This document shows, one piece after another, positions 45,762-58,900 of a DNA stretch of 64,000 nt. The translations under genes were made by a program, and so were the position numbers. The stretch comes from Phocaeicola dorei (lineage in GTDB: Bacteria; Bacteroidota; Bacteroidia; Bacteroidales; Bacteroidaceae). The DNA lies in assembly GCF_013009555.1 (NCBI RefSeq), contig NZ_CP046176.1, forward strand, positions 4,867,501 to 4,931,500. Direction: 5' to 3'. Positions within the stretch are counted from its first letter, which is position 1. Every line of letters starts with the position of its first letter. The notes beneath the pieces were generated by a model. The model was not told the origin of the DNA and searched no databases. It saw only the letters and a program-made list of their open reading frames with translations.

Positions 45762-46052
45762 TTAAATATTGCTATAAAAATCAATAGTATCGCCTTCTTT
45801 CAATGTTACGATAGCTTTCTTATAAGCATTCGTACGACCATTGATGATTCCAGACTTAGTGTAACGGCTTTTACTCTTTCCCGAGTATCTTAGCGTATTT
45901 ACATCTACTACTGTAACATTATACAAAGCTTCAATCTCACTCTTAATTTCCAACTTGTTAGCTTCAGGACGTACAATAAAACCGAATCGATTTAACTTCT
46001 CGGTAATTGCAGTCATTTTCTCAGTAACCAACGGTTTAATAATAATTCCCAT
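45762..46052 (-). CDS. rplW: 50S ribosomal protein L23
   Basis: A 96-residue exit-tunnel protein and trigger factor dock. [20 protein letters not shown] and [20 protein letters not shown] match the family. Confidence 0.98.
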   Translation of the reverse strand: MGIIIKPLVTEKMTAITEKLNRFGFIVRPEANKLEIKSEIEALYNVTVVDVNTLRYSGKSKSRYTKSGIINGRTNAYKKAIVTLKEGDTIDFYSNI

Positions 46053-46073
46053 TATCTAAGCCTCCTTTTTAAA

Positions 46074-46700
46074 TTAAGATAAGATATTCTCGATAGCCTT
46101 GAGCGAGTTTTCTGTAACAACAAGAGTTTCAGCATTCAATACATTGTAAGTATTTAATGCAGAAGCAATTGCCACATTAGCACGTTCGATGTTACGAGCT
46201 GACAAATATACATTTTTATTAGCTTCCGGCAAAACGAGAAGCAACTTTTTGTCAGTAATTTTAAGATTATTTACCATAGAAACGAAATCCTTAGTTTTTG
46301 GAGCTTCAAATGTAAAGTCTTCAACAATAATAATTGCGTTTTCTTGAGCTTTATAAGACAATGCCGACTTGCGGGCCAATGTCTTAACTTTTTTATTCAA
46401 CTTAAACCAATAGTCACGAGGTTTAGGACCAAATACGCGAGCACCACCCACCAATACCGGAGAGTTGATATCACCACGACGAGCACCGCCACCACCTTTC
46501 TGACGACCTAATTTACGAGTAGAACCGCTGATTTCGCTTCTTTCTTTAGATTTATGAGTTCCCTGACGTTGGTTAGCCATAAACTGCTTAACGTCCAAAT
46601 AGATAGCGTGGTCATTGGGTTCAATTCCGAAGATAGATTCGTTTAACGTAACCTTTCTTCCGGTGTCTTCACCTTTAATATTTAATACGTTAACTTCCAT
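46074..46700 (-). CDS. rplD: 50S ribosomal protein L4
   Basis: A 208-residue protein. The long loop with [20 protein letters not shown] and [20 protein letters not shown] reaches the exit tunnel. In E. coli L4 represses its own operon; no such leader was resolved here. The ATG shares one base with the rplC stop (TAATG). Confidence 0.98.
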   Translation of the reverse strand: MEVNVLNIKGEDTGRKVTLNESIFGIEPNDHAIYLDVKQFMANQRQGTHKSKERSEISGSTRKLGRQKGGGGARRGDINSPVLVGGARVFGPKPRDYWFKLNKKVKTLARKSALSYKAQENAIIIVEDFTFEAPKTKDFVSMVNNLKITDKKLLLVLPEANKNVYLSARNIERANVAIASALNTYNVLNAETLVVTENSLKAIENILS

Positions 46701-47317
46701 TATTTCTCAATTATTACGATTGAACCTTTGCAACCCGGTACCGAACCTTTAATCAAAAGAAGATTGTGTTCCGGAATCACTTTTAATACCTGTAAGTTAT
46801 GTGTAGTAACGCGGTCACCACCCATTTGGCCACCCATACGCATTCCTTTGAATACTTTTGCAGGGTAAGAACATGCACCGATAGAACCCGGCTTACGAGC
46901 GCGGTTGTGCTGACCATGAGTAGTCTGACCTACCCCACCAAATCCATGTCTTTTAACTACACCTTGGAAGCCCTTACCTTTAGAAGTACCAACAACGTCA
47001 ACATAAGCTGCATCATTGAATAATTCCACTGTAATAGTGTCTCCCAAATTCAATTCTGTTTCAAAATCTTTGAACTCGGCCAAGTGTCTCTTCGGAGTTA
47101 CACCAGCTTTTTTAAAGTGCCCCATCAAAGGTTTGGTAGTATGTTTTTCCTTTTTGTCCTGGAAACCTACCTGAACAGCCGCATAGCCGTCTTTCTCAAC
47201 ACTCTTAATCTGAGTAACTACACAAGGACCAGCTTCGATAACAGTGCATGGTACATTTTTACCATCAGCACTGAAAACGGATGTCATTCCGATTTTCTTT
47301 CCTAATAATCCTGGCAT
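46700..47317 (-). CDS. rplC: 50S ribosomal protein L3
   Basis: A 205-residue protein reaching the peptidyl-transferase centre. [20 protein letters not shown], and [20 protein letters not shown] with the Gln that is N5-methylated by PrmB in some bacteria, are clear. Confidence 0.98.
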
Positions 47318-47338
47318 TTCAGTTAATTTTTAAATGCA

Positions 47339-47644
47339 TTAAACTTTAATTTCTACTTCAACTCCACTCGGTAATTCTAACTTCATCAGAGCGTCTACTG
47401 TCTTAGCTGTTGAGCTATAGATGTCGATTAATCTCTTGTAAGAAGACAATTCAAACTGTTCACGTGACTTCTTGTTAACGAAAGTCGAACGGTTTACCGT
47501 GAAAATACGCTTGTGTGTAGGCAATGGAATAGGACCGCTAACAATAGCACCTGTTGCCTTCACTGTTCTAACGATCTTTTCAGCAGACTTGTCTACCAAG
47601 TTGTGATCGTAAGATTTCAGTTTAATTCTAATTTTTTGACTCAT
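47339..47644 (-). CDS. rpsJ: 30S ribosomal protein S10
   Basis: A 101-residue protein, also NusE in antitermination. [40 protein letters not shown] and [17 protein letters not shown] are diagnostic. Starts the S10 cluster 82 bases after fusA. Confidence 0.98.
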   Translation of the reverse strand: MSQKIRIKLKSYDHNLVDKSAEKIVRTVKATGAIVSGPIPLPTHKRIFTVNRSTFVNKKSREQFELSSYKRLIDIYSSTAKTVDALMKLELPSGVEVEIKV

Positions 47645-47678
47645 TAGATTTTAAATTAAAAATGATTAAATATAAAGT

Positions 47679-47716
47679 GGGGCCGGATTAAGAGTCATTC
47701 GCTAACCCGTTGCCCC
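47679..47716 (-). terminator. GC-rich hairpin between fusA and rpsJ
   Basis: On the minus strand GGGGC pairs with GCCCC and GGGTTA with TAATCC around a loop, followed by ACTTTATATTT. The T-run is interrupted, so it is probably a partial terminator or processing hairpin that adjusts expression between the str and S10 clusters. Confidence 0.45.
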
Positions 47717-47726
47717 TGCTTTTTTA

Positions 47727-49844
47727 TTATACTAAGTCTACGCGACCTTTCACTTCTTCAAGTACAGCTTTAGCAATAGAGCTGGAAACTTGAGCATGAT
47801 GATCGTAAGTCATAGATGATGTTGCACGACCTGAAGTAATAGTACGCAAAGCTGTTACATAACCAAACATTTCTGCCAAAGGCACTTTAGCTTTTACAAT
47901 ACGAGCTCCAGAACGGCTTGATTCCATACCTTCGACTTGCCCACGACGCTTATTCAAGTCACCAATAACATCACCCATGTTTTCTTCAGGAGTTACGACC
48001 TCCAGTTTCATAATAGGCTCAGTCAATACAGGACCTGCTTTAGCACATGCATTTTTGTAGGCTTGAATAGCACAGATTTCGAATGACAACTGGTCAGAGT
48101 CAACCGGATGGAATGAACCATCCTTCAAAACTACTTTCAGTGAATCAAGCGGATAGCCAGCCAATACACCATTCTTCATTGCAGTCTGGAAACCTTTCTG
48201 AACTGATGGGATAAATTCCTTAGGAACATTACCTCCCTTCACTTCATCAATAAACTGCAAACCGCCTTGTGTAAAGTCTTCGTCAACCGGACCGATTGTC
48301 ACAATGATATCGGCAAACTTACCACGACCACCAGACTGTTTCTTATAAACTTCACGCAATTCAACAGTCTTAGTGATAGCTTCCTTATAATTAACCTGAG
48401 GTTTACCTTGGTTACATTCTACTTTAAACTCACGTTTCAGACGATCGATAATAATATCCAAATGAAGCTCACCCATACCGGAAATAATAGTCTGTCCAGA
48501 CTGTTCGTCAGTCTTAACAGTAAATGTCGGGTCTTCTTCAGCTAATTTAGCCAAGCCGTTAGACAACTTGTCCAAATCTTTCTGAGTCTTAGGTTCAACC
48601 GCAATACCAATTACAGGATCAGGGAATTCCATTGATTCCAACACAATCGGTGCATCTTCATCACACAACGTATCACCTGTACGGATATCCTTGAAACCAA
48701 CACCGGCACCAATATCACCAGCTCCAATCACCTCTACAGGATTCTGTTTGTTTGAGTGCATTTGGAACAAACGTGACACACGTTCTTTTTTACCTGAACG
48801 AGTGTTATAGATATATGAACCAGCCTCTATCTTACCAGAGTAAACGCGGAAGAAAGTCAAACGTCCGACATAGGGGTCAGTTGCAATCTTAAATGCCAAA
48901 GCTGACGTTTTTTCATCCTCACTAGGTTTACGATCTTCCTCTGCTCCTGTGCTCGGGTTAGTACCTACGATAGCAGGCGTATCCAACGGAGAAGGCAAGA
49001 ATGCACAAACATAGTCAAGCAATGTCTGAACTCCCTTATTCTTGAATGAAGAGCCACAGAACATCGGAACGATATCCATCTTCAATGTACCTGCACGCAA
49101 AGCACGCAAGATTTCTTCTTCAGTGATTGTAGAAGGATCGTCAAAGAATTTCTCCATTAAAGCATCGTCAAACTCAGCTACTTTTTCGAGCATTTTTTCT
49201 CTCCATTCATTAGCTTCATCAACCAAGTTCGCCGGAATTTCTTCTACGCTATAATCTGCACCCATCGTTTCATCGTGCCACAAAATAGCCTTCATTTTGA
49301 TCAAATCAACAACCCCCTTGAAACTCTCTTCAGCACCAATAGGAATTACCACAGGGCAAGCATTTGCACCTAATACATCCTTCATTTGGCGAACGACTTC
49401 GAAAAAGTCAGCACCAGAACGGTCCATTTTATTAACGTAACCGATACGAGGAACATTATATTTATCAGCCTGACGCCATACGGTTTCTGACTGAGGTTCA
49501 ACACCACCTACCGCACAATAAGCTGCAACAGCTCCATCCAAGACACGTAAAGAACGTTCTACTTCAGCAGTAAAATCAACGTGCCCCGGAGTATCAATCA
49601 AGTTTATTTTATAAGTATTTCCCGCATATTTCCAACGAGTAGTAGTAGCAGCAGATGTAATAGTAATACCACGTTCCTGCTCCTGCTCCATCCAGTCCAT
49701 TGTTGCTGCACCATCATGCACCTCACCAATTTTGTGAGTCAAGCCAGTGTAGAACAAAATACGTTCTGAAGTCGTTGTCTTACCGGCATCGATGTGAGCC
49801 ATGATACCGATATTGCGGGTCAAATGCAAATCATGTTTAGCCAT
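47727..49844 (-). CDS. fusA: Elongation factor G
   Basis: A 705-residue translocase GTPase. G1 is [21 protein letters not shown]3 DTPGHVDF, G4 [10 protein letters not shown]; domain IV carries [20 protein letters not shown] and the late [17 protein letters not shown]. Standard length. Located between rpsG and rpsJ as in str operons. Confidence 0.98.
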   Translation of the reverse strand: MAKHDLHLTRNIGIMAHIDAGKTTTSERILFYTGLTHKIGEVHDGAATMDWMEQEQERGITITSAATTTRWKYAGNTYKINLIDTPGHVDFTAEVERSLRVLDGAVAAYCAVGGVEPQSETVWRQADKYNVPRIGYVNKMDRSGADFFEVVRQMKDVLGANACPVVIPIGAEESFKGVVDLIKMKAILWHDETMGADYSVEEIPANLVDEANEWREKMLEKVAEFDDALMEKFFDDPSTITEEEILRALRAGTLKMDIVPMFCGSSFKNKGVQTLLDYVCAFLPSPLDTPAIVGTNPSTGAEEDRKPSEDEKTSALAFKIATDPYVGRLTFFRVYSGKIEAGSYIYNTRSGKKERVSRLFQMHSNKQNPVEVIGAGDIGAGVGFKDIRTGDTLCDEDAPIVLESMEFPDPVIGIAVEPKTQKDLDKLSNGLAKLAEEDPTFTVKTDEQSGQTIISGMGELHLDIIIDRLKREFKVECNQGKPQVNYKEAITKTVELREVYKKQSGGRGKFADIIVTIGPVDEDFTQGGLQFIDEVKGGNVPKEFIPSVQKGFQTAMKNGVLAGYPLDSLKVVLKDGSFHPVDSDQLSFEICAIQAYKNACAKAGPVLTEPIMKLEVVTPEENMGDVIGDLNKRRGQVEGMESSRSGARIVKAKVPLAEMFGYVTALRTITSGRATSSMTYDHHAQVSSSIAKAVLEEVKGRVDLV

Positions 49845-49875
49845 TTTCGTCCTTTACTTATTAATTATTACTTGA

Positions 49876-50352
49876 TTAGAATCTAAAGTGAGCGAATGCA
49901 CGATTAGCTTCAGCCATACGGTGCATATCTTCTTTACGCTTGTAAGCGCCACCCTGTTCGTTAAAAGCGTCAATAATCTCAGCCGCCAGTTTATCTGCCA
50001 TTGATTTACCACCACGTTTACGAGCGAAAAGAATCAAATTTTTCATTGAGATTGACTCTTTACGATCAGGACGAATTTCAGTAGGAACCTGGAAAGTAGC
50101 GCCACCTACACGACGAGACTTTACTTCAATCTGAGGAGTTACATTATCCAAGGCTTTCTTCCAAATTTCCAAAGATGATTTTTCTTCATTAGGAAGTTTT
50201 GTTTTCACTGTTTCCAGTGCTGCATAGAAGATCTCATAAGATGTATTCTTTTTCCCATCATACATCAAGTGATTTACGAATTTAGAAACCTTCTGATCAT
50301 TAAATACTGGATCCGGAAGGATCACACGTTTTTTTGGTTTTGCTTTTCTCAT
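49876..50352 (-). CDS. rpsG: 30S ribosomal protein S7
   Basis: A 158-residue head protein that organises the 3' domain of 16S r[43 protein letters not shown] and [23 protein letters not shown] C-terminus match the family. The 150-base gap to rpsL holds no gene. Confidence 0.98.
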   Translation of the reverse strand: MRKAKPKKRVILPDPVFNDQKVSKFVNHLMYDGKKNTSYEIFYAALETVKTKLPNEEKSSLEIWKKALDNVTPQIEVKSRRVGGATFQVPTEIRPDRKESISMKNLILFARKRGGKSMADKLAAEIIDAFNEQGGAYKRKEDMHRMAEANRAFAHFRF

Positions 50353-50502
50353 TTTTTTCTCAAAATAATGTTTTTGTTTGGGGCTGCACTTTTTCCGTTT
50401 ACTTCAACGCTTCCTCTGAAACATTTACTCAACCTTTATAGCTTATTCCAACAAACCAAAACTTAAATTAAATATTCTTTGTTTCAGGAATTCAGTTACG
50501 GT

Positions 50503-50916
50503 TTACTTCTTTCCTTTTCCTTTTGCAGGAGCTGCAGCTTGTCCTGCTTTAGGACGCTTAGCACCATATTTAGAACGTCTTTGTGTACGACCAGCTACGC
50601 CAGCTGTATCCAAAGTACCACGAACGATGTGATAACGTACACCCGGAAGGTCTTTCACACGACCACCACGCACCAACACGATTGAGTGTTCCTGCAAGTT
50701 ATGACCTTCTCCCGGAATATAAGAGTTTACTTCCTTAGAGTTAGTCAGACGCACACGAGCAACTTTACGCATTGCTGAATTCGGCTTTTTCGGAGTAGTA
50801 GTATACACACGAACACAAACGCCACGTCTTTGAGGACATGAATCCAGTGCCGGAGATTTACTCTTCTCAACCAAAACCTCTCTTCCTTTTCTTACTAATT
50901 GTTGAATAGTAGGCAT
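50503..50916 (-). CDS. rpsL: 30S ribosomal protein S12
   Basis: A 137-residue decoding-centre protein. K43 in [11 protein letters not shown] and K88-D89 in [12 protein letters not shown] are wild type, so no streptomycin-type substitution is seen at these sites. The tail ([15 protein letters not shown]) is longer than in E. coli. It leads the str-S10-spc-alpha transcript. Confidence 0.98.
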   Translation of the reverse strand: MPTIQQLVRKGREVLVEKSKSPALDSCPQRRGVCVRVYTTTPKKPNSAMRKVARVRLTNSKEVNSYIPGEGHNLQEHSIVLVRGGRVKDLPGVRYHIVRGTLDTAGVAGRTQRRSKYGAKRPKAGQAAAPAKGKGKK

Positions 50917-50969
50917 TTTGTTTGATTTTTAATTATTATATATTGTTTATTAATTTGCTATACTAAGTC

Positions 50970-50977
50970 CAAAACTA
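50970..50977 (-). promoter_or_regulatory. Bacteroides -7 promoter box before rpsL
   Basis: Minus-strand TAGTTTTG matches TAnnTTTG, 54 bases before the rpsL ATG. The nearest TTTG upstream is only 14 bases away, so the -33 element is not consensus. Confidence 0.45.
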
Positions 50978-51032
50978 TACATTTTGGGCTGCAAAGTTAC
51001 GAATAACATTTTAATAAACAATACTTTCTACT

Positions 51033-51078
51033 AATAAAAATAGTCTGTTTCTCAAAAAAAGTTTTTGAAAAACAGACT
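51033..51078 (-). terminator. Strong terminator after the DUF3467 gene
   Basis: A 17-bp stem with a single mismatch (arms 51042-51058 and 51062-51078, 3-base loop) is followed on the minus strand by ATTTTTATT. It isolates the DUF3467 gene from rpsL. Confidence 0.85.
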
Positions 51079-51105
51079 ACTATGTTATTTTTGCTACAAA
51101 AGCCC

Positions 51106-51447
51106 TTATGCCTCCCCTTTAAATCCGCTTATAGGAGGAATGAATGTTTTTCCATCCGGTCCATTATTTCCCCCATTCATTTCTTCCGGCATTCGAATAG
51201 GTCCAAAATTACGTTCGTATTTTGCAACATTCTCCTGTAATGCATACATCAAACGTTTTGCATGTTCAGGGGTCAGTACAATACGTGACTGCACTCCAGC
51301 TTTGGGCAATCCCGGCATTACACGCACAAAATCAACAATAAATTCCGAACTGGAATGGGTGATAATGGCAAGATTTGCATACGTTCCTTGAGCTACTTCT
51401 TCTTTCAACTCTATCTGCAACTGATTATTATTTTTTTCGTTTTCCAT
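51106..51447 (-). CDS. DUF3467 domain protein
   Basis: A 113-residue protein (MENEKNNNQLQIELKEEVAQ) with the DUF3467 core GTYANLAIITHSSSEFIVDF, RVMPGLPKAGVQSRIVLTPE and HAKRLMYALQENVAKYERNF. The family is short, cytoplasmic and of unknown function. The frame could begin at 51465, but 51447 is the natural start. It has its own -7 box and terminator, between rpoC and rpsL. Confidence 0.88.
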   Translation of the reverse strand: MENEKNNNQLQIELKEEVAQGTYANLAIITHSSSEFIVDFVRVMPGLPKAGVQSRIVLTPEHAKRLMYALQENVAKYERNFGPIRMPEEMNGGNNGPDGKTFIPPISGFKGEA

Positions 51448-51518
51448 GATTTTATACTTTAGCATTAAAAAATATTCTGAATCTCAATATCCCCAACTCC
51501 TATTCTTTGGTTGGAGTA

Positions 51519-51526
51519 CAAATATA
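51519..51526 (-). promoter_or_regulatory. Bacteroides -7 promoter box for the DUF3467 gene
   Basis: Minus-strand TATATTTG matches TAnnTTTG, 71 bases before the ATG. A GTTG 20 bases upstream (51547-51550) may be the -33 element. Confidence 0.6.
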
Positions 51527-51600
51527 GACATTTATTTGTAATAATACAACATACTTATTATTCTATATAATTTTCCTATAGCATCTACTATAATAAACCT

Positions 51601-51634
51601 AAAGAAGCTGATTTCTTAGACAGAAATCAGCCTC
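51601..51634 (-). terminator. Terminator after rpoC
   Basis: Arms 51604-51616 and 51622-51634 form a 13-bp stem (one wobble) with a 5-base loop, followed by TTTAGGTTT on the minus strand. It lies 23 bases after the rpoC stop. Confidence 0.8.
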
Positions 51635-51656
51635 TTTTACAGTGTATATATTAAAA

Positions 51657-54600
51657 TTACTCTACCTCACTATAATCGAGTACATTCTTACGATTGGCAA
51701 GAATACGGTCATATTCTTCCTTCGAACCAACAATAATCTTTTCGAATTCACGCTGACCAGTACCAGCAGGAATCAAGTGACCACAAATCACATTTTCCTT
51801 CATACCTTCCAATCTATCAACCTTACCATTAATAGCAGCTTCATTCAAAACTTTCGTTGTTTCCTGGAATGATGCAGCAGACATGAAACTCGAAGTTCCC
51901 AAAGCGGCACGGGTGATACCTTGCAAAATCTGGGTAGATGTAGCAGGAATAGCATCACGTACCTCAACAGGCTTCAAGTCACGACGTTTCAACATACTGT
52001 TCTCATCACGCAACTTACGAGCAGTAACAATCTGACCCGGCTGCAAATTCTGAGAATCACCAGCGTCAACAACTACTTTCTTGCCCCAAATACGATCGTT
52101 TTCTTCCATAAACTCTTGCTTATCCACTACCTGCTGTTCCAAGAAGCGAGTATCGCCCGGCTCATCGATTTCTACCTTACGCATCATTTGACGAACAATA
52201 ATCTCAAAGTGTTTGTCGTTAATCTTCACACCCTGCAAACGGTAAACGTCTTGCACTTCATTTACGATGTATTCCTGTACAGCCGTGGGACCTTTAATGG
52301 CCAAAATGTCAGCAGGAGTAATCGCACCGTCAGACAGCGGAGTTCCGGCACGAACGTAGTCATTCTCCTGAACCAATATTTGTTTAGACAGATTCACCAA
52401 ATACTTTTTCACTTCACCTGTCTTAGATGTGACAATAATTTCACGGTTACCACGCTTAATCTTACCCATAGTAATTTCACCGTCTATTTCAGAAACGACA
52501 GCAGGATTAGATGGATTACGAGCCTCAAACAGCTCTGTAACACGAGGAAGACCACCGGTGATATCACCAGCCTTGCCTACAGCACGAGGAATCTTCACAA
52601 TAATGTCACCAGCTTTCACTGCCTGACCGTTTTCAACCACAACATGCCCCCCCACGGGTAAGTTATAAGTACGGATCAAATTACCATCCTCGGTTACAAT
52701 ATGGGCAGAAGGTACTTTTGTCTTATCCTTAGACTCGATAATGATAATTTCACGCAGACCGGTAGCTTCATCAGACTCTACCTTATAAGTTACGTTTTCA
52801 ACCACACTCTCGAATTCAATCTTACCAGTAGCCTCTGTGATGATAACAGCGTTGAACGGATCCCACTTAGCAATCAGTTTTCCTTTCTCAACAATATCAC
52901 CGTCCGCAGCATATAATTTTGAACCATAAGGCACGTTATGAGTTGACAGGATAATTCCTGTATTCACATCGATAAAGCGGACTTCAGCCAAACGACCGAC
53001 TACCACTTTCACAGCCTCACCCATTTCATCAACCGTATCTACCGTACGTAATTCTTCGAATTCCAAACGTGCATTATTCTTGGCGACAATGCTTGCATTA
53101 GCAGCCATATTACCTGCGATACCACCGGCGTGGAATGTACGCAATGTCAACTGTGTACCCGGCTCACCAATAGATTGAGCAGCGATTACACCGACTGCTT
53201 CACCTTTCTGAACCATACGACTGGATGCCAAGTTACGTCCATAACACTTAGCGCATACCCCTTTCTTAGATTCACAAGTTAATACCGAACGGATTTCAAC
53301 GCTTTCAATCGGAGAATCCTCGATTTCCTGCGCAATATCCTCTGTAATCTCCTCTCCACCGGCTACAATCAGTTTACCAGTAGTAGGATGGACGATATCA
53401 TGTACAGAAACACGTCCTAGAATACGTTCGTACAAAGTAGCAATAACTTCATCGTTATTCTTCAAGGCCGTACAAACCAAACCACGAAGTGTTCCACAGT
53501 CTTCTTCATTAATAATCACATCATGCGACACGTCTACCAGACGACGGGTCAAGTATCCCGCATCAGCAGTCTTCAACGCAGTATCCGCCAAACCTTTACG
53601 AGCACCGTGGGTAGAAATAAAATACTCTAACACAGACAAACCTTCTTTAAAGTTTGAAAGAATAGGGTTTTCAATAATCTGTGCGCCTTCAGCACCGGCT
53701 TTCTGCGGTTTCGCCATCAAACCACGCATACCAGACAACTGACGAATCTGCTCTTTAGAACCACGGGCCCCGGAGTCAAGCATCATAAATACTGAATTGA
53801 AGCCTTGGTCATCATTCTTAATCGTCTTGTAAAGTATATCAGACAGGTCACTGTTCACGTGAGTCCATGTATCGATAACCTGGTTATAACGTTCATTGTC
53901 AGTAATGAAACCCATGTTATAGTTCATCATAATCTGTTCCACTTCCTCATTACCACGTTTTACCAGTTCTTCTTTTTCTTTCGGGATAATAATATCACCC
54001 AAGTTAAATGACAGACCACCCTTGAACGCCATATAGTAACCTAAGTTCTTAATACCATCCAAGAATTCACAAGCACGTGCAACACCGACAGCTTTGATAA
54101 CATCACTAATGATATCTCGCAAAGACTTTTTGGAAATAATGGTATTCAAGTACCCCACTTCCGCCGGAACGATTTCATTTACAATCACACGCCCTACGGA
54201 GGTTTCTTTCATCATCACATCTACGATTTTGCCATCTTTGTCCAAGTCCTTCACCACTACGTTGACGATAGCATGAATATCCACTTTACCTTCATTATAA
54301 GCAATCAAAGCCTCTTCCGGACCGTAGAAAGTCAAGCCTTCACCTTTAGCCCCTTTTCTCAACTTGGTAATATAATACAAACCAAGTACCATATCCTGTG
54401 CAGGCACAGTAATAGGAGCACCATTAGCAGGGTTCAGAATGTTATGAGCCTGAAGCATCAACATCTGTGCTTCCAGAATCGCATCATTACTCAAAGGCAA
54501 GTGAACCGCCATCTGGTCACCATCGAAGTCGGCATTGAACGCTGTACAAGCCAATGGGTGCAACTGAATAGCTTTACCTTCAATCATATGCGGTTGGAAA

Positions 54601-55943
54601 GCCTGAATACCCAAACGGTGCAGAGTCGGCGCACGGTTCAGCAATACAGGATGACCTTTCATGACATGTTCCAAGATATCCCAGATCACAGGCTCCTTGC
54701 GGTCTACAATCTTCTTTGCAGATTTTACAGTCTTCACAATACCACGTTCAATCAACTTACGGATGATAAACGGCTTGTAAAGCTCTGCAGCCATCAGTTT
54801 AGGAATACCACATTCACCCATCTTCAATTCAGGACCAACAACGATTACCGAACGAGCAGAGTAGTCAACACGCTTACCCAGCAAGTTCTGACGGAAACGT
54901 CCTTGCTTACCCTTCAAGCTATCGGACAGTGATTTCAATGGACGATTAGCGTCAGTCTTCACTGCACTTGATTTACGTGAGTTATCGAACAAGGAATCGA
55001 CAGCCTCCTGCAACATACGTTTTTCGTTACGCAAAATCACTTCGGGAGCCTTGATTTCAATCAGTCTCTTCAAACGGTTGTTACGGATAATCACACGGCG
55101 ATACAAGTCATTCAAGTCAGAGGTAGCAAAACGGCCACCATCCAACGGAACCAATGGACGCAGTTCAGGAGGAATAACCGGCACAATACGTACAATCATC
55201 CATTCAGGTTTATTACGTCCGCGAGATGCACGGAACGATTCAACTACCTGCAGACGCTTCAAAGCCTCATTCTTACGTTGCTGCGAAGAATCATTACTTG
55301 CTTTATGACGTAATTCATAAGATAAAGCATCCAAATCCAAAGTTGAGAGCAGATCATAAATAGCTTCTGCCCCCATCTTAGCAATAAACTTATTCGGATC
55401 TGTATCTTCCAAATATTGGTTTTCTTTAGGAAGTGTATCCAAGATATCCAAATACTCTTCTTCAGAAAGCAAATCATATTTATTAATGCCATCTTCAGCC
55501 TTCACACCCGGCTGAATAACCACATAACGTTCATAATATACAATAGCGTCTAGTTTCTTTGTAGGCAGCCCCAACAAATAACCGATCTTGTTCGGCAATG
55601 AACGAAAATACCAAATATGCGCTACAGGCACAACTAACTGAATATGTCCCATACGTTCACGACGGACCTTCTTTTCAGTCACTTCAACGCCACATCGGTC
55701 ACAAACAATACCTTTATAACGGATACGTTTGTACTTACCGCAATGACATTCGTAATCTTTCACCGGACCGAAAATACGCTCGCAGAACAAACCATCACGT
55801 TCCGGTTTGTAAGTACGGTAGTTGATCGTTTCAGGCTTCAACACCTCACCGCTCGAATTCTCAAGGATTTCTTCGGGTGAAGCCAAGCCAATTGAGATTT
55901 TCGAGAAATTACTCTTTATCTTAGTTTCTTTTCTAAAAGCCAT
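51657..55943 (-). CDS. rpoC: RNA polymerase beta-prime subunit
   Basis: A 1428-residue subunit. The N-terminal zinc site [20 protein letters not shown], the catalytic magnesium motif [18 protein letters not shown], the second zinc cluster [16 protein letters not shown] and the trigger-loop region [20 protein letters not shown] are all present. It follows rpoB by 38 bases. Confidence 0.99.
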   Translation of the reverse strand: MAFRKETKIKSNFSKISIGLASPEEILENSSGEVLKPETINYRTYKPERDGLFCERIFGPVKDYECHCGKYKRIRYKGIVCDRCGVEVTEKKVRRERMGHIQLVVPVAHIWYFRSLPNKIGYLLGLPTKKLDAIVYYERYVVIQPGVKAEDGINKYDLLSEEEYLDILDTLPKENQYLEDTDPNKFIAKMGAEAIYDLLSTLDLDALSYELRHKASNDSSQQRKNEALKRLQVVESFRASRGRNKPEWMIVRIVPVIPPELRPLVPLDGGRFATSDLNDLYRRVIIRNNRLKRLIEIKAPEVILRNEKRMLQEAVDSLFDNSRKSSAVKTDANRPLKSLSDSLKGKQGRFRQNLLGKRVDYSARSVIVVGPELKMGECGIPKLMAAELYKPFIIRKLIERGIVKTVKSAKKIVDRKEPVIWDILEHVMKGHPVLLNRAPTLHRLGIQAFQPHMIEGKAIQLHPLACTAFNADFDGDQMAVHLPLSNDAILEAQMLMLQAHNILNPANGAPITVPAQDMVLGLYYITKLRKGAKGEGLTFYGPEEALIAYNEGKVDIHAIVNVVVKDLDKDGKIVDVMMKETSVGRVIVNEIVPAEVGYLNTIISKKSLRDIISDVIKAVGVARACEFLDGIKNLGYYMAFKGGLSFNLGDIIIPKEKEELVKRGNEEVEQIMMNYNMGFITDNERYNQVIDTWTHVNSDLSDILYKTIKNDDQGFNSVFMMLDSGARGSKEQIRQLSGMRGLMAKPQKAGAEGAQIIENPILSNFKEGLSVLEYFISTHGARKGLADTALKTADAGYLTRRLVDVSHDVIINEEDCGTLRGLVCTALKNNDEVIATLYERILGRVSVHDIVHPTTGKLIVAGGEEITEDIAQEIEDSPIESVEIRSVLTCESKKGVCAKCYGRNLASSRMVQKGEAVGVIAAQSIGEPGTQLTLRTFHAGGIAGNMAANASIVAKNNARLEFEELRTVDTVDEMGEAVKVVVGRLAEVRFIDVNTGIILSTHNVPYGSKLYAADGDIVEKGKLIAKWDPFNAVIITEATGKIEFESVVENVTYKVESDEATGLREIIIIESKDKTKVPSAHIVTEDGNLIRTYNLPVGGHVVVENGQAVKAGDIIVKIPRAVGKAGDITGGLPRVTELFEARNPSNPAVVSEIDGEITMGKIKRGNREIIVTSKTGEVKKYLVNLSKQILVQENDYVRAGTPLSDGAITPADILAIKGPTAVQEYIVNEVQDVYRLQGVKINDKHFEIIVRQMMRKVEIDEPGDTRFLEQQVVDKQEFMEENDRIWGKKVVVDAGDSQNLQPGQIVTARKLRDENSMLKRRDLKPVEVRDAIPATSTQILQGITRAALGTSSFMSAASFQETTKVLNEAAINGKVDRLEGMKENVICGHLIPAGTGQREFEKIIVGSKEEYDRILANRKNVLDYSEVE

Positions 55944-55981
55944 ACTTCCTTATTTATAATGTAAAGAGTTATATTTTTTTA

Positions 55982-58900
55982 TTATTCAAGGTTGATACTC
56001 AAGCCAAGACCTCTCAGTTCGTGTAACAATACATTCAGAGATTCGGGGATACCCGGAGTTGGCATAGGTTCACCTTTCACAATAGCTTCGTAAGCCTTTG
56101 AGCGTCCTACAACGTCATCAGACTTAATGGTCAGAATTTCCTGTAAGATATGTGCTGCGCCGAATGCTTCAAGCGCCCAAACTTCCATTTCTCCGAAACG
56201 CTGACCACCGAACTGTGCCTTACCACCAAGCGGCTGCTGAGTAATAAGGGAGTACGGACCGATAGAACGGGCATGCATCTTATCTTCAACCATGTGCCCT
56301 AGTTTCAACATATAAGTTACACCCACTGTTGCAGGTTGGTCAAAGCGTTCACCTGTACCACCATCACAAAGATAAGTCTTACAATAACGAGGCAATCCAG
56401 CTTTATCTGTCCATTCATTTAAATCATCCATAGAAGCACCATCAAAAATAGGAGTAGCAAATTTCACACCCAACTCTTTTCCGGCACGACCTAATACGGC
56501 TTCGAAAATCTGACCAATATTCATACGAGAAGGCACACCCAACGGATTCAATACGATATCTACTGGAGTACCATCTGCTAAGAACGGCATATCTTCCTGA
56601 CGAACCACACGAGAAACAATACCCTTGTTACCGTGACGTCCCGCCATCTTATCACCTACACCAATCTTACGCTTCTTGGCAATATAAACCTTAGCCATCT
56701 GAATAATGCCCGCAGGAAGTTCATCACCGATAGTGATAGCAAACTTCTTACGCTTTAATTCAGCATCCAATTCTTTATATTTCTTCAAATAATTCATCAC
56801 CAAGTCGCGAATCATATCATTCTTATGAGCATCAGCTGTCCACTTGCTCAACTGGATAATAGTATAATCCAATGATTCCAAATCGCGTTTGGTGAACTTC
56901 GCCCCCTTGGCAATAACTTCCGTTCCCAAATAATCTTTCACTCCTTGGGAAACCTTACCATTAGTCAAAACCAATAGTTTCTCAATCAAAATATCTTTCA
57001 GTTTTGCTGCCTTTTCTTCGAATTCATCATTCAGTTTAGGCAGAATAGCCTTATCGGCATTCTTCTCACTTCTACTCTTGATAACACGTGAGAACAACTT
57101 CTTGTCAATAACGACACCACGTAATGACGGAGAAGCTTTCAATGAAGCATCCTTCACATCACCTGCCTTATCACCGAAAATAGCACGAAGCAATTTTTCT
57201 TCCGGAGAAGGATCTGATTCACCTTTCGGAGTAATCTTACCAATCAAGATATCACCCGGTTCGATACGTGCACCTACACGTACAATACCGTTTTCATCCA
57301 AATCTTTGGTAGCTTCTTCACTCACATTAGGAATATCAGAAGTTAATTCTTCCATACCGCGTTTCGTTTCGCGGACCTCCAAAATATATTCATCAACGTG
57401 TACAGAAGTCAGCAAGTCCTCACGTACAACGCGTTCATTCAATACAATAGCATCCTCGTAATTATAACCTTTCCAAGGCATATAAGCCACCAACAGGTTT
57501 TTACCCAATGCAAGCTCACCACCCTGAGTTGAATATCCTTCAGTCAGGATATCACCCTTCTTCACACGTTGGCCCTTATCACAAGTAGGACGAAGGTCAA
57601 TAGTCATGCTTTGGTTGGTTTTACGGAATTTAGGAATTCTATATTCTTTCAAAGCAGGTTCGAAGCTTACGAATTCCTCATCTTCATTTCTATCGTACAG
57701 GATACGGATAGTCGTTGCATCTACATATTCTACAACACCATCACCTTCTGCAGCAATCTGAGTACGAGAGTCTTCAACCAATTGTTTTTCAATACCTGTG
57801 CCTACGATAGGAGCTTCTGTACGCAACAAAGGAACTGCCTGGCGCATCATATTCGATCCCATCAATGCACGGTTAGCATCGTCATGTTCCAAGAACGGAA
57901 TCAAAGAAGCAGCAATAGAAGCGATCTGCTGTGGAGAAACATCCATTAACTCTACTTGGTCAGGAGTAACAACCGGATAATCAGCATCACGGCGGGCTTT
58001 TACTTTCTCACGAACAAATTTACCTTCATCATCCAACGGGGCATTACCCTGAGCGATAATCTTATCCTCTTCTTCTTCGGCTGTCAGATATTCAATACCT
58101 TCATCAGATATATCCACCTTACCATCAGCTACTTTACGATAAGGAGTTGAAATAAAGCCAAGCTCATTAATCTTAGCATACACACACAAAGAAGAAATCA
58201 AACCGATATTCGGACCTTCAGGAGTTTCGATCGGACATAAACGACCATAGTGAGTATAGTGTACGTCACGAACCTCGAAACCGGCACGCTCACGTGACAA
58301 ACCACCAGGACCTAACGCTGACAAACGACGCTTGTGAGTGATTTCAGCCAACGGATTAGTCTGATCCATGAACTGAGACAAAGCATTTGTACCAAAGAAT
58401 GAATTGATAACAGAAGAAATTGTCTTTGCATTAATCAAATCAATCGGTGTAAACACTTCATTGTCACGTACGTTCATACGTTCACGTATAGTACGAGACA
58501 TACGTGCCAAACCAATCGCAAACTGGTTAGACAACTGCTCGCCTACCGTACGTACACGGCGGTTGCTCAAGTGGTCAATATCATCAACATCCGCTTTAGA
58601 ATTAATCAACTCAATCAGATACTTGATGATTTCAATAATATCTTGTTTTGTCAATACCTTCACATCCATATCCGTAGTCAGACCCAACTTTTTGTTGATT
58701 CTATAGCGGCCTACTTCACCAAGGTCATATCTTTTTTCAGAGAAGAACAGGTTGTTGATAACCTCACGGGCACTGGCATCATCAGCCGGGTCTGCATTAC
58801 GCAACTGGCGGTAGATATAAAGCACAGCCTCTTTTTCAGAGTTACTCGGGTCTTTCTGAAGAGTATTAAATATAATAGAATAGTCGGATGAATTCGCCTC

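Noticed and set aside
54273..54932. 219-residue plus-strand frame inside rpoC
   Set aside because: Antisense shadow of conserved polymerase sequence with no recognisable domain.
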